Part shown: piece after piece, positions 42,886-51,648 of the stretch | Layout of the letters: each line of letters starts with the position of its first letter | Numbering within the stretch: the stretch's first letter is position 1 | Source of the DNA: Rhodovulum sp. 12E13 | GTDB lineage: Bacteria; Pseudomonadota; Alphaproteobacteria; Rhodobacterales; Rhodobacteraceae | Assembly (NCBI RefSeq): GCF_003340565.1 | Contig: NZ_QPLK01000004.1 | Location: 186,001 to 250,000, forward strand | DNA: 64,000 nucleotides | Direction: 5' to 3' | Notes under the pieces: model-generated | Told to the model about the DNA's origin: nothing | The model's database searches: none | The model's input: only the letters and a program-made list of their open reading frames with translations | Translations under genes and position numbers: made by a program

Positions 42886-44082
42886 TCAGGTGGAGACCGC
42901 CGGAACGATCCCCAAAAGGTGCGCAACGTTCTTGAACCCGATCTTGATGTGCGCCAGCGGTCGCGCCTTCACGAGCTCCTTGTTCATGTAAGCCTCGAAC
43001 GTGAGCCTTTGCACGTCGACATCATGACACAGCGACACGAAGCGCTCCCGCCGCTCGTCGGACCGGTAGTAGGCGTCCTGCATCGCGCCGAGGATCTTGA
43101 ACACGTTCTTGTGCTCTTTCATGAACAGGGAGCGCGCGAGCTGCAGGTCCTTCACGCGCCCCGTCTTGAGCGCGGCCTGCGCCGCGGTGGCGGCGGCGCG
43201 GCCTCCGGCCATCGCGTAGTAGATGCCCTCGCCCGAGGACGGGGCAACGACGCCCGCGGCGTCGCCCGCGAGCACGACATCCTTGCCGTTGTCCCAGCGG
43301 TCGAGCGGTTTCAGCGGGATCGGCGCGCCCTCGCGGCGGATCGTGTCGCACTCCTCGAGGCCCGCGGCGAGGCGAAGGGCGGCGGTGGCCTCCTTCAGGT
43401 CGACGTCCTTGACCATCGAGCCCATGCCGACCGAGGCCGACTTCCCGTGCGGGAACACCCAGCCGTAGAAATCGGGCGAGATGCGGCCGTCGTAGATCAC
43501 GTCGCAGCGATGCGCCTCGTAGGCGCCATTGATGCACTCGGCCTTGGCCCCGGTGGGGTCGATGATCTCGTGGTAGGCGATGACGTAGGGGATCTTGTCG
43601 CCCCCCTTCACCTCCTGCCGGGCCACGTTCGAGCGGGCGCCGTCGGCCCCGATCACGTATTTCGTGGGCAGGCGCACCTCGTCTCCGCTCGCCTTGTCGC
43701 GGTAGACGACGATGGTCCTGCCGTCCTCGCGCACGATTTCCTTGAACGTGCCGGTGTGTCGGTCGGCCCCGGCCTTGGCTGCGCGATCGCGCAGGAACTC
43801 GTCGAAATGCTCGCGGTCGACCATGCCGACGAAGCCGTTCTCGATCGGGATGTCGACGTGGCGGTGGGTGGGCGAGATCATCCGCGCGGTGTCGATCTTG
43901 GCGACGAGCTGGCTGTCGGGGATGGCGAAATCCGCGATCAGGCGGGGCGGGATGGCGCCCCCGCAGGGCTTGATGCGCCCCGCTCGGTCAATCATGGCCA
44001 CGCGCTTGCCGGCGCGGGCGAGGTCTTCGGCGGCGGTGGCGCCGGAGGGGCCGCCCCCCACGACGACGACGTCGTAGTCCAT
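42886..44082 (-). CDS. bchP: Geranylgeranyl diphosphate/bacteriochlorophyll reductase BchP
   Basis: 398-residue flavoprotein that reduces the geranylgeranyl tail of bacteriochlorophyll (or GGPP) to phytyl. The FAD motif VVVVGGGPSGATAAEDLARAG opens the protein. The family segments RIKPCGGAIPPRLI, YVIGADGARSNVA and VVLAGDAAGVVAPSSGEGIYYAM follow. The start at 44082 is preceded by GGGAGTGAGAG. It is 5 nt after the pucC-like gene. Confidence 0.96.
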   Translation of the reverse strand: MDYDVVVVGGGPSGATAAEDLARAGKRVAMIDRAGRIKPCGGAIPPRLIADFAIPDSQLVAKIDTARMISPTHRHVDIPIENGFVGMVDREHFDEFLRDRAAKAGADRHTGTFKEIVREDGRTIVVYRDKASGDEVRLPTKYVIGADGARSNVARQEVKGGDKIPYVIAYHEIIDPTGAKAECINGAYEAHRCDVIYDGRISPDFYGWVFPHGKSASVGMGSMVKDVDLKEATAALRLAAGLEECDTIRREGAPIPLKPLDRWDNGKDVVLAGDAAGVVAPSSGEGIYYAMAGGRAAATAAQAALKTGRVKDLQLARSLFMKEHKNVFKILGAMQDAYYRSDERRERFVSLCHDVDVQRLTFEAYMNKELVKARPLAHIKIGFKNVAHLLGIVPAVST

Positions 44083-44087
44083 CTCTC

Positions 44088-45371
44088 TCACTCCCCTGGG
44101 ACGAGCGCCGGATCGGGTGCGCTCGGTTTCGACATCATGCGGAAGGCCATGCTGGCCGCGGCGACGAACAGGGCCGCCTCGACAAGAAAAACGGCGCCGA
44201 AGGCCGGCGCGTCGGCGGTGACGGTGCGCAGCGTGTCGACGGCAGCGGCGCCGACGAGCCCGCCGAAGCCCGCGGCGATCGCCTGCGCGGCGCCCCAGAG
44301 CCCCATGCGCGTGCCCTCGCGCTTTTCTCGGCCCTGGCCGGCGAGCGCCATCATTGAGCCTATGGCGGCGACGGCGAACATGCCGTTGAAAAAGCCCATG
44401 GCGATCACCACCGGCACCAGCGGCGCACCGGGGCCGAGGGGGCCCAGCGCGGCGAGGCCCACCTGGGTCGCGGCCGAGCCGAGGCACCCGGCGATGACCC
44501 AGGTGCGCAGGCTCCCGATGCGCAGCGCCGTGCCGGCGATCCCGACGGTGACCATGCCGAGGAACACGCCGCCGTTCTGCGCGCCCGAGAGCGAGGTCGA
44601 CTGCCCCGGCGTGAAGCCGAAGACGAGGCCGGCGTAGGGCTCGAGGATCAGTTCCTGCATGAAGTAGGCGGTCATCGACAGGAAGACGAAGATCGTGAAG
44701 CGGCGCGCGTCGCGCTCGGCCCAGACCTCTTTCAGCCCCTGCAGGAAGGGCTGCTCCTCCGGCGCGCGTTCGGCCTGCACGCCGCGCTCGACGCCCCAGA
44801 CGGCGAGGCAGGTGACGGTGAAGGCGGCGGTGGCGACGATGGCGACGATCGTCAGCATGCGTTCGGGCGAGTAGGGCTCGAGCACCGCGCCGACGATTCC
44901 TGCCGTGGCGGCGATGCCTAGGATCATCATCAGCCAGGTGATCGTGGCCGCGGCCGGCCGACGCTCGGGCGCGGTGGCGGTGGCGAGCAGGGCGAGCAGC
45001 GACGTGCCCGATGCGCCCACGCCGATGCCGATCAGGATGTAGGCGAGGATCGACAGGGCGAGGCCCGTGACGAAGGACTCCTCCATCGCCCAGACGCCGG
45101 TCGCGGCGAGCATCCCGCCGGCGGCGAGCACGGCCATGCCGACGACGATCCAGAAGGTGCGGCGACCGCTCGTGTCGGAAAGGAACCCCCAGTTGGGCCG
45201 TGTGATCTGGATGCCGTAGTGCAGCGCCACAAGCAGGCCCGGCAGCACGGCGGGCAGGGCCAGCTCCACCACCATCAGGCGGTTGAGCGTTGAGGTCATC
45301 AGCACGACGATGGCGCCGAGCGCCATCTGCACCGCCCCGAGGCGGAAGATCGACAGCCACGAGAGCGTCAT
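44088..45371 (-). CDS. PucC-like (BCH) MFS transporter
   Basis: 427 residues with twelve predicted helices, the length of the Rhodobacter capsulatus ORF428 protein found between bchG and bchP. Conserved parts are FRLGAVQMALGAIVVLMTSTLNRLMVVELALPAVLPG, GIQITRPNWGFLSDTSGRRTFWI and GASGTSLLALLAT. Members help assemble light-harvesting complexes, probably by delivering bacteriochlorophyll. Its ATG at 45371 overlaps the bchG stop (ATGA on the minus strand). Confidence 0.92.
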   Translation of the reverse strand: MTLSWLSIFRLGAVQMALGAIVVLMTSTLNRLMVVELALPAVLPGLLVALHYGIQITRPNWGFLSDTSGRRTFWIVVGMAVLAAGGMLAATGVWAMEESFVTGLALSILAYILIGIGVGASGTSLLALLATATAPERRPAAATITWLMMILGIAATAGIVGAVLEPYSPERMLTIVAIVATAAFTVTCLAVWGVERGVQAERAPEEQPFLQGLKEVWAERDARRFTIFVFLSMTAYFMQELILEPYAGLVFGFTPGQSTSLSGAQNGGVFLGMVTVGIAGTALRIGSLRTWVIAGCLGSAATQVGLAALGPLGPGAPLVPVVIAMGFFNGMFAVAAIGSMMALAGQGREKREGTRMGLWGAAQAIAAGFGGLVGAAAVDTLRTVTADAPAFGAVFLVEAALFVAAASMAFRMMSKPSAPDPALVPGE

Positions 45372-46285
45372 CCCATCCCCCTGAGTGCGAAGGCGGCGAC
45401 CATCATGCCCGAAACGTAGAGGCCCACGCCCGGCCCGTTGTACCAGGGCGCCCGGCCCTTGGGATCGCGCAAGAGCACCTGCATGGCCCAGACCTGCCCG
45501 AAGAGGCCGGCGGCGATGGCGGCGGCGAACGGCTCGCGCCCCCAGTGGAACAGCAGCGCGATGACGGCGACCTGCGGGATCGCCATGATCCAGCAGGCGA
45601 GCCGCGCGGCGCGCTCGGGCCCGAGCGTCACGGGCAGCGAGTTGACGCCCATCTGCCGGTCGCCCTCGAGCGCCTTGAAGTCGTTCAGCGTCATGATCCC
45701 GTGGGCGCCGATGCCGTAGAGCAGCGCGACGATCACGATCTCGATTCGAGGGGCACCGGCCGAGAGAACGGCGGCGCCGGTGAACCACGGGAGCGATTCG
45801 TAGGACAGGCCCACGAGGCCCGGCCCCCACCAGCCCGACCGCTTCAGGCGCACGGGCTCGGCCGAATAGGCCCAGGCGGCCAGCACGCCGACCACGGTCG
45901 CGGCGAAGCCCCACGGCCCGAGAAACCAGCCCACGAAGAGCGACAGCGCCGACATGGCCAGCGCGATCCAGAGGCCCCAGCGGCCGGGGATGCGGCCCGA
46001 GGGAATCGGGCGATCAGGCTCGTTGATCGCGTCGACGTGGCGGTCGCACCAGTCGTTCGCGGCCTGGCTCATGCCGCAGACGATGGGGCCGGCCAGGACG
46101 ATGCCGAGCAGCACCAGCCCCCAGCCCTGCACGAAGCTGCCGCCGGCCGAGACCGCACCACAGAGAAACGCCCACATGGGCGGGAACCACGTGATCGGCT
46201 TGATCAGCGTGAGCGCGGCGCGCGGCTGGGGCAGGCGGCGAACCGCCGGCACGGGAGCGGGGTGTAAACCTGAGCTTACAGTCAT
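45368..46285 (-). CDS. bchG: Bacteriochlorophyll synthase BchG
   Basis: UbiA-type prenyltransferase, about 305 residues and eight to nine helices, that esterifies bacteriochlorophyllide with geranylgeranyl-PP. Motifs: IKPITWFPPMWAFLCGAVSAG, the Asp-rich ANDWCDRHVDAINEPDRPIPSG (substrate/Mg binding) and the second motif LNDFKALEGDRQMGVNSLPV. I took ATG 46285 as the start, which puts a perfect PpsR site (46263-46280) within codons 2-8; a GTG at 46303 is an alternative. It heads the leftward bchG-pucC-bchP-idi unit. Confidence 0.95.
   Translation of the reverse strand: MTVSSGLHPAPVPAVRRLPQPRAALTLIKPITWFPPMWAFLCGAVSAGGSFVQGWGLVLLGIVLAGPIVCGMSQAANDWCDRHVDAINEPDRPIPSGRIPGRWGLWIALAMSALSLFVGWFLGPWGFAATVVGVLAAWAYSAEPVRLKRSGWWGPGLVGLSYESLPWFTGAAVLSAGAPRIEIVIVALLYGIGAHGIMTLNDFKALEGDRQMGVNSLPVTLGPERAARLACWIMAIPQVAVIALLFHWGREPFAAAIAAGLFGQVWAMQVLLRDPKGRAPWYNGPGVGLYVSGMMVAAFALRGMG
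46263..46280. promoter_or_regulatory. PpsR/CrtJ binding site at the 5' end of bchG
   Basis: TGTAAACCTGAGCTTACA is a perfect TGT-N12-ACA palindrome lying inside the first codons of bchG as annotated. Binding here would act as a roadblock or pair with the site at 46351. Confidence 0.8.
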
Positions 46286-46350
46286 GGCGCCAGAGAATAG
46301 CACGGAAACGCCCCGATCAAGAAGAAAGATCAGCGAGCACTGCGGCGAAA

Positions 46351-46368
46351 GTGTCCACTTTGCCTGAC
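46351..46368. promoter_or_regulatory. Distal PpsR/CrtJ binding site upstream of bchG
   Basis: TGTCCACTTTGCCTGACA matches TGT-N12-ACA. It is 70 nt from the proximal site and 111 nt before the divergent unknown gene at 46479, so it could affect both directions. Confidence 0.82.
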
Positions 46369-46478
46369 AGTCTGGCGACGCCCTGTCCGCGGAAATGTTA
46401 ACCCTTTGGCAAGATTTGTGTGACTCCGCGCCGGTATTCGGCCCAATTTACATCGGATTCTTCGCGTAGTGAGTATCC

Positions 46479-47207
46479 ATGGCTCTGTCGCCGCCTCATC
46501 AGCCCCGGTTCGCGCGGGCCCAATGCCTCTCCGATCTTCGCGCCCTCGCGGGCATGTCGGCGGCGGGAGCGGGCGCCGTGGCCGAACGGATCGCCGCGTG
46601 CCTTCCCGGCGCGGAGGCGGGCGATGTGGCCGTGGCGTTGAGCGCGGGGCGCCTGCCGGCCGGCGCCGGGCCGCTGCGCGAGGCGGTCGAGTTGGCCGCG
46701 GCGCTTCCCGGTCGCGACGCGCCTGCCTTCCACGCGGCCACCGCATTGCTCCTGGCCGAGGCGCTCGAAGGGGAGAGCCCTCTCGCCCCGCCCGATCTTG
46801 CCGCCTATCACGACGCCCATTCAGACGCCTACCGCGCCGCCCCCGCCGCGGTGCGGGCCGCGCTGATGAACGGGTTTCGCCTGTTGCACGACACCGGCGC
46901 CGCCCCGCTCCAGCCTCCGCCGACGCTGGCCGAGAGGGCGACCCGCGCTCGGGTCGTGGTGGAGGCCGGCCTTGCGGGGGCGCCGCTGCATCTGCGCCTG
47001 CCGCTGCAGGCCGCGCTTGCGGGCGGCCCGCCGGGCGAGACCGAGGCCCTGTGGCGCGACCGCGGGCGCGATCTGGTCGCCGCGCCGCCGGTGGCCGACG
47101 CCATGCGCCACCTCTACGAGACCCGCGACGACTGGGATCCGTGGCGCGACTGGCCCGACGACCGGATCGCGCAAGAGGGCGTTGCCATCCCCTTCGAGGC
47201 GCCCTAG
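46479..47207 (+). CDS. Conserved-looking protein of unknown function, divergent from bchG
   Basis: 242 residues, soluble, alanine-rich and helical. I do not recognise the family. Notable segments are PRFARAQCLSDLRALAGM at the start, AYHDAHSDAYRAAPAAVRAALMNGFRLLHDTG, and a C-terminal HLYETRDDWDPWRDWPDDRIAQEG. It shares the 193-nt PpsR-containing region with bchG. A second small unknown gene follows after 9 nt, and they look co-transcribed. Confidence 0.65.
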   Translation: MALSPPHQPRFARAQCLSDLRALAGMSAAGAGAVAERIAACLPGAEAGDVAVALSAGRLPAGAGPLREAVELAAALPGRDAPAFHAATALLLAEALEGESPLAPPDLAAYHDAHSDAYRAAPAAVRAALMNGFRLLHDTGAAPLQPPPTLAERATRARVVVEAGLAGAPLHLRLPLQAALAGGPPGETEALWRDRGRDLVAAPPVADAMRHLYETRDDWDPWRDWPDDRIAQEGVAIPFEAP

Positions 47208-47216
47208 GCCCGGGCC

Positions 47217-47564
47217 ATGGCCAAGCGCACCTCTGCCCCCAAGGTCTATACCCTGCTCGTGGAGGTCGGCCGCGCGGCCGGGGACGGCCTGCCCGAGGGG
47301 TCCACCGGGGCGGGACTGCTCTGTTACGCCTCCGGGCACGACGAGGAAGAGGCGGTGCGCGAGACGGTGCAGGTGCTGCGTCAGGCCGGGCTCGCGCCGC
47401 TCGACGTGACCGGCTACGGCACGCTGGCCGAGCGCCTCGCCGAGGGGCACGAGATCGCGCCAGAGGAAAAGGGCCTGATGGACCGCGCGGCGGAGGAGAA
47501 CGCCGTCGTCGTGGCGCAGGTCACGCCCGTCTTCGGCGACGACGACACCGCCTCGACCGACTGA
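47217..47564 (+). CDS. Small acidic protein of unknown function
   Basis: 115 residues: a central beta-alpha pattern (KVYTLLVEVGRAAGDGLPEGSTGAGLLCYASGHDEEEAVRETVQVLRQAGLAPLDVTGYGTL) and a charged C-terminus. The start follows the stop of the 46479 gene by 9 nt, so both probably form one operon. No known motif. Confidence 0.65.
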   Translation: MAKRTSAPKVYTLLVEVGRAAGDGLPEGSTGAGLLCYASGHDEEEAVRETVQVLRQAGLAPLDVTGYGTLAERLAEGHEIAPEEKGLMDRAAEENAVVVAQVTPVFGDDDTASTD

Positions 47565-47643
47565 CCGGCCCGGCTCGCCGATGCCGCGCTTGCCGCGGCG
47601 GCGGCTGCGGTGCTTGATGCGCCTCACGGGCAGGGGAGCGGAG

Positions 47644-49011
47644 ATGGACGCGGCGCGCAAGAGGATCTGGGGCTGGTTCTTCTTCGACTGGGCTAGTCAG
47701 CCCTACAACACCCTCCTTCTCACCTTCATCTTCGGCCCCTACGTGGCCGAGGTGCTGGGCGACGGCAGCCGTGCGCAGGCCGCCTGGGGCTACGGCGTGG
47801 GCGCGGCGGGCGTGGTGATCGCGCTGCTCGCCCCCTTTCTCGGCGCGATGGCCGACAAGGGCGGCAGCCGGATGCCGTGGATCGTGCTCTTCTCGATCTT
47901 CTACGTGATCGGCGCGGCGAGCCTGTGGTTCGCCGCGCCGGACGATTTCGACCTCGTGCGCACCCTCGTCTTCTTCGCGCTCGGCCTGATCGGGATGGAA
48001 TTCGCCACGGTCTTCACCAACGCGATGCTGCCCACGCTGGGGCCGGCGCGCGAGGTGGGGCGCATCTCGGGCAGCGGCTGGGCCTTCGGCTATCTCGGCG
48101 GTCTGGTCGCGCTGGTGGTTATGCTGCTGTTCTTCGCCGAAAGCGCGGCGGGCACCACCCTGCTCGGGATCGCGCCGCTGTTCGGCCTCGACCCGGCCGA
48201 TCGCGAGGGTACCCGTTTCGTCGGCCCGTTCACGGCGCTCTGGTTCCTCGTCTTCATGGTGCCGTTCTTCCTGTGGGTGCGCGAGCCGCGCCGGCCCGGC
48301 GCGCTGCCTCCCGGCGCCGCGGCGCGCGCCGCGTGGCCGGAGCTGAGGGCGACGCTGCGGAGCCTGCCGCGAAGGCCGTCGCTGTTCTCGTTTCTCGGCG
48401 CGTCGATGCTCTACCGCGACGCGCTCAACGGCTTCTACTTCTTCGGCGGCATCTTCGCCGCCGGCGTGCTGGGCTGGTCGGTCGTCGATCTGGGCGTCTT
48501 CGGCATCCTCGCCGTCGTCACCGCCGCCGTCTTCGCCTGGATCGGCGGCCGGGCCGATTCGCGATTCGGCCCGAAGCCGGTGATCGTGGTCTGCCTGATG
48601 GTGCTGGCGGCGCTGGCGACGACCGTCGTCTTCCTGTCGCGCGAGACGGTCTTCGGCATGGCCGTGGCGCCCGGGTCGCGGCTGCCCGACGTCACCTTCT
48701 ACATCGTGGGCGCAGGCATCGGCGCGGCAGGCGGTGCGCTGCAATCCTCCTCGCGCTCGATGATGGTGCGGCAGGCGGCTCCGGAGCAGATGACGGAAGG
48801 CTTCGGCCTCTACGCGCTGGCCGGCAAGGCGACGGCGTTCCTCGCGCCGCTGCTCGTCGGTGTCGTCACCGATGCCACAGGCAGCCAGCAGGCAGGCATC
48901 GTCCCGCTCATCGCGTTGTTCCTCGCGGGCCTGTTTCTGCTAGTCTGGACCAAACCGGACGGAGCACGCGACGAATGGATCCTGGCGCCCGACTCGCAGC
49001 CCTCGCGCTGA
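47644..49011 (+). CDS. UMF1/Atg22-type MFS transporter
   Basis: 455 residues with about twelve helices. The family N-terminus is clear (RIWGWFFFDWASQPYNTLLLTFIFGPYV), followed by GAMADKGGSRMPWI and SGSGWAFGYLGGLVAL. Relatives in yeast (Atg22) export amino acids from vacuoles; bacterial substrates are unknown. Its last 37 nt overlap the start of mepA in another frame. Confidence 0.88.
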   Translation: MDAARKRIWGWFFFDWASQPYNTLLLTFIFGPYVAEVLGDGSRAQAAWGYGVGAAGVVIALLAPFLGAMADKGGSRMPWIVLFSIFYVIGAASLWFAAPDDFDLVRTLVFFALGLIGMEFATVFTNAMLPTLGPAREVGRISGSGWAFGYLGGLVALVVMLLFFAESAAGTTLLGIAPLFGLDPADREGTRFVGPFTALWFLVFMVPFFLWVREPRRPGALPPGAAARAAWPELRATLRSLPRRPSLFSFLGASMLYRDALNGFYFFGGIFAAGVLGWSVVDLGVFGILAVVTAAVFAWIGGRADSRFGPKPVIVVCLMVLAALATTVVFLSRETVFGMAVAPGSRLPDVTFYIVGAGIGAAGGALQSSSRSMMVRQAAPEQMTEGFGLYALAGKATAFLAPLLVGVVTDATGSQQAGIVPLIALFLAGLFLLVWTKPDGARDEWILAPDSQPSR

Positions 49012-49871
49012 CCCTGTGCCTCGCCGCGCCCGCGGCCCTGGCGCAGCAAAAGGCCAACGTGCTTTTCGGGCGCATGGATACGCCCTCGCGGCAGGGGGCC
49101 GAGGCCATCGGCTCCTACGCCAAGGGCTGCGCGGCCGGGCTCGTCCAGCTGCCCGAGACGGGGCCGACGTGGCAGGCGATGCGCCTGTCGCGCAATCGCA
49201 ACTGGGGCCACCCGGAGGCGATCGGCTTCATCGTCGATCTGTCGGAATTCGCCACGCGGGTCGGCTGGAAGGGCCTTTATGTCGGCGATATCTCGCAGCC
49301 CCGCGGCGGGCCGATGACGAGCGGCCACCAGAGCCACCAGATCGGCCTCGACATCGACATCTGGATGAAGCCCGCGACGCGGCTCAACCTGTCGCGGGCG
49401 CAGCGCGAGAGCCTGTCGTCGATCTCGGTGCGCTCGGCCGACCAGCGTTCGGTCAACGGAAACTGGACGCGCGCCCACCACGAGATCCTCAAGCGCGCCG
49501 CTCGGGACAGCCGGGTGGATCGCGTCTTCGTCACGCCGCCGGTCAAGATCGAGATGTGCAAGACCGCGAGCCGCGGCGACCGCGACTGGATGCAGAAGAT
49601 CCGCCCGATCTACGGCCATCACTACCACTTTCATGTCCGGCTCAAGTGCCCGCGCGGCAACCGTGCCTGCGAGACGCAGCGACCGACGGTGGCCGAGCTC
49701 TCGAAGGGGGGCGACGGCTGCGACGAGACGCTCATGTGGTGGGTGACCGACTACCTCGACCCGCCCAAGGTGCAGAAGCCGGCCGAGCCCGCACCGAAGC
49801 GCCGCGGCGCGCGCGACTACACCCTGGCCGACCTGCCCCGCCAGTGCCAGCAGGTCCTCGCCGCGCGCTGA
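48975..49871 (+). CDS. mepA: Penicillin-insensitive murein endopeptidase MepA
   Basis: 298 residues with a signal peptide (about 1-24, ending ALAQQ), exported to the periplasm. The LAS metallopeptidase zinc ligands are visible: GHQSHQIGLDIDIW (H-x-x-G-x-x-x-D) and YGHHYHFHVRLKCP (H-x-H). Cysteines expected to form disulfides are present (GCAAG, CKTAS, LKCP, RACE). It cleaves D-Ala-mDAP crosslinks. The start overlaps the MFS gene by 37 nt. Confidence 0.93.
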   Translation: MDPGARLAALALTLCLAAPAALAQQKANVLFGRMDTPSRQGAEAIGSYAKGCAAGLVQLPETGPTWQAMRLSRNRNWGHPEAIGFIVDLSEFATRVGWKGLYVGDISQPRGGPMTSGHQSHQIGLDIDIWMKPATRLNLSRAQRESLSSISVRSADQRSVNGNWTRAHHEILKRAARDSRVDRVFVTPPVKIEMCKTASRGDRDWMQKIRPIYGHHYHFHVRLKCPRGNRACETQRPTVAELSKGGDGCDETLMWWVTDYLDPPKVQKPAEPAPKRRGARDYTLADLPRQCQQVLAAR

Positions 49872-49888
49872 GGGCGGCGGCACGGCTG

Positions 49889-50782
49889 ATGCTCGCGGCG
49901 CTCGCTGCCGCCGGCATGGCCGTGGCCGCCGCCGACTCGGGTGACCCCGTCGCCCTGCCGCTGCCCTATGCCGGGCCGCTCGGCGGCTGGTCGGGAATCG
50001 ACGTGTCGCCCGACGGCCGCCGCTTCGTCGCGGTGACCGATGCCGGGCGGAGCACCTCGGGGCGGCTGCTGCGCGAGGGCGGCAGGCTCGCCGGCATCGA
50101 GGCGCCGCCGCCGCGCCGCCTTGGGGGCCTGCGCGGGCAGCCCACCGACAGGGAAGCCGACGATTCCGAGGGGATCGACGTCGATTGGGAGACGGGCGAC
50201 GTCTGGATCTCGTTCGAGGGCTTCGCCCGGCTGCGCCGCTACGCCCCGCCCGACATGGCGGCGCACTGGCTGCCCGACCTGCCGCGCGGGTTCCTGCCGG
50301 GCCACAATCGCGGGTTCGAGGCGCTGGCGCGCGATGCCGCGGGCAACGCCTACACGCTTCCCGAACAGCCCGCCTCGGGCTACGGGCCGATGACCGTCTA
50401 CCCGCTCTACCGGCTCGATGCCCGGTCAGGCGAATGGGAGGTCGCCACGCGACTCACGCACGACCGCGACTGGCTGGCCACCGGCGCCGATTTCGGCCCC
50501 GACGGCGCGTTCTACCTGCTCGAGCGTCGCTTTCTCGGCGTCGCCTTCGCCTCGCGCATCCGCCGGTTCGATCTGCGCGCAGGCGCCGGCCTGCTCGACG
50601 GCGAAGAGGTCTGGCGCTCGCCGCTGGGGCGCTACGGCAACCTCGAGGGCCTCGGCCTCTGGCGCGACGCCGAGGGGCACCTACGCGCCGTCATGGTGGC
50701 CGACGACAATCACCGGGCGTGGCAGCGCGGCCAGATCGTCGAGGTGACGCTGCCCCTTGCGCCCCTGCAGGCGCAGCGGTAG
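49889..50782 (+). CDS. Secreted phytase-like esterase (esterase-like activity of phytase family)
   Basis: 297 residues with an N-terminal hydrophobic export signal (MLAALAAAGMAVAAA). It is a beta-propeller-like protein of the PF13449 type: GGWSGIDVSPDGRRFVAVTDAGR, DSEGIDVDWETGDVWISFEG, NRGFEALARDAAGN, GADFGPDGAFYLLERRF and LEGLGLWRDAEG repeat the blade pattern. True substrate unknown. It starts 17 nt after mepA and is probably in the same operon. Confidence 0.82.
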   Translation: MLAALAAAGMAVAAADSGDPVALPLPYAGPLGGWSGIDVSPDGRRFVAVTDAGRSTSGRLLREGGRLAGIEAPPPRRLGGLRGQPTDREADDSEGIDVDWETGDVWISFEGFARLRRYAPPDMAAHWLPDLPRGFLPGHNRGFEALARDAAGNAYTLPEQPASGYGPMTVYPLYRLDARSGEWEVATRLTHDRDWLATGADFGPDGAFYLLERRFLGVAFASRIRRFDLRAGAGLLDGEEVWRSPLGRYGNLEGLGLWRDAEGHLRAVMVADDNHRAWQRGQIVEVTLPLAPLQAQR

Positions 50783-50845
50783 CTCCGGGGCTTTCCGGGT
50801 GCGCCCCGGACAAGTCTCCGCAACCTTGTAAAAACGGACTGATCT

Positions 50846-51463
50846 ATGACCCGCCAAGCCCTGCCCGGCATCCTCGCCATGGCCGCCATCGTGGTGGCCT
50901 CCAACATTCTCGTCCAGTACCTGCTCGGCGACTGGCTGACATGGGGGGCGCTGACCTACCCGCTCGCCTTCCTCGTCACCGACCTGATGAACCGTCTCTA
51001 CGGCCCGGCGCTCGCCCGGCAGGTGGTGTTCACCGGCTTCGTCGTTGGCGTGTTCTGCTCGCTCGTCGCCTCGCAGTTCGACGCCACGACATTCCGCATC
51101 GCGGTGGGGTCGGGCACGGCGTTCCTCGTCGCGCAGCTGCTCGACGTGGCCGTGTTCGACCGGATGCGCGGCCGTGCATGGTGGCAGGCGCCGCTCGCCT
51201 CGACGGTGATCGGCTCGACCGTCGACACGGCGCTGTTCTTTTCCATCGCCTTCGCTGCCGCGCTGAACGGGCTGGAGCCCGCCAATGCGCCCGTCTGGGC
51301 GCAGGAGGCGCTGCCGCTTCTGGGGGGCGGGCCGGTCGCGCCGCTCTGGGTGTCGCTCGCGGTGGCGGACTGGGGGGTAAAGCTGACGCTCGCGCTGATC
51401 GCGCTGATCCCCTTCCGCCTGATCGTCGCGCGGGCCGGCGGCGGAATGGAGGGAAGCCATTGA
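50846..51463 (+). CDS. Queuosine precursor transporter (YhhQ/DUF165)
   Basis: 205 residues with about six helices. It has the family run ASNILVQYLLGDWLTWGALTYPLAFLVTDLMNRLYGP and STVIGSTVDTALFFSIAF. YhhQ imports preQ0/preQ1 for tRNA queuosine. The 63-nt leader contains short GC hairpins, but I could not fit a preQ1 riboswitch. Confidence 0.88.
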   Translation: MTRQALPGILAMAAIVVASNILVQYLLGDWLTWGALTYPLAFLVTDLMNRLYGPALARQVVFTGFVVGVFCSLVASQFDATTFRIAVGSGTAFLVAQLLDVAVFDRMRGRAWWQAPLASTVIGSTVDTALFFSIAFAAALNGLEPANAPVWAQEALPLLGGGPVAPLWVSLAVADWGVKLTLALIALIPFRLIVARAGGGMEGSH

Positions 51464-51483
51464 CTTCTGCCGCTCACATGCCA

Positions 51484-51517
51484 ACCTCCTTCCCTGGTTC
51501 AACAACGGAAAGGAGGT
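51484..51517 (+). promoter_or_regulatory. Anti-SD hairpin masking an extended Shine-Dalgarno
   Basis: ACCTCCTTCC (51484-51493) pairs with GGAAAGGAGGT (51507-51517) with one bulged A and a 13-nt loop. It would hide the core of a 15-nt ribosome site (AAAGGAGGTGATCCA, 51509-51523) that is the exact complement of the 16S rRNA 3' end. A second anti-SD, CACCTCCT, lies at 51631-51638, so two alternative pairings are possible. Confidence 0.6.
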
Positions 51518-51523
51518 GATCCA

Positions 51524-51580
51524 GTGTCGAGAGTCATGCTGGAGAGAGGTGTCGGGACAGCGCGAGAGGCGCGCCTCTGA
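51524..51580 (+). CDS. 18-codon small ORF behind a perfect 15-nt Shine-Dalgarno
   Basis: GTG at 51524, 7 nt after AGGAGG, begins VSRVMLERGVGTAREARL and stops at TGA 51578-51580. It is too short to recognise. It lies in a 260-nt unit between the YhhQ-like gene and arfB, and a rho-independent terminator follows at 51649. Either the peptide is made at very high initiation rate or its translation is the regulated event. It could also be the SD bait of a noncoding RNA. Confidence 0.45.
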   Translation: MSRVMLERGVGTAREARL

Positions 51581-51648
51581 GGCAGCCCTCGGTGGTCGGC
51601 AGCCCGCGTTGGCGACAGCCTGACCGACCCCACCTCCTGAATGCTCGG

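Noticed and set aside
42927-45360. A single giant 824-codon protein spanning bchP and most of the pucC-like gene
   Set aside because: The upstream part is out of frame with the PucC-like protein; BchP has its own start and ribosome site at 44082.
50783-50845. Possible preQ1 riboswitch in front of the YhhQ-like queuosine precursor transporter
   Set aside because: The leader has short GC hairpins and an AAAAA run, but I could not align the conserved preQ1-I or preQ1-II cores.
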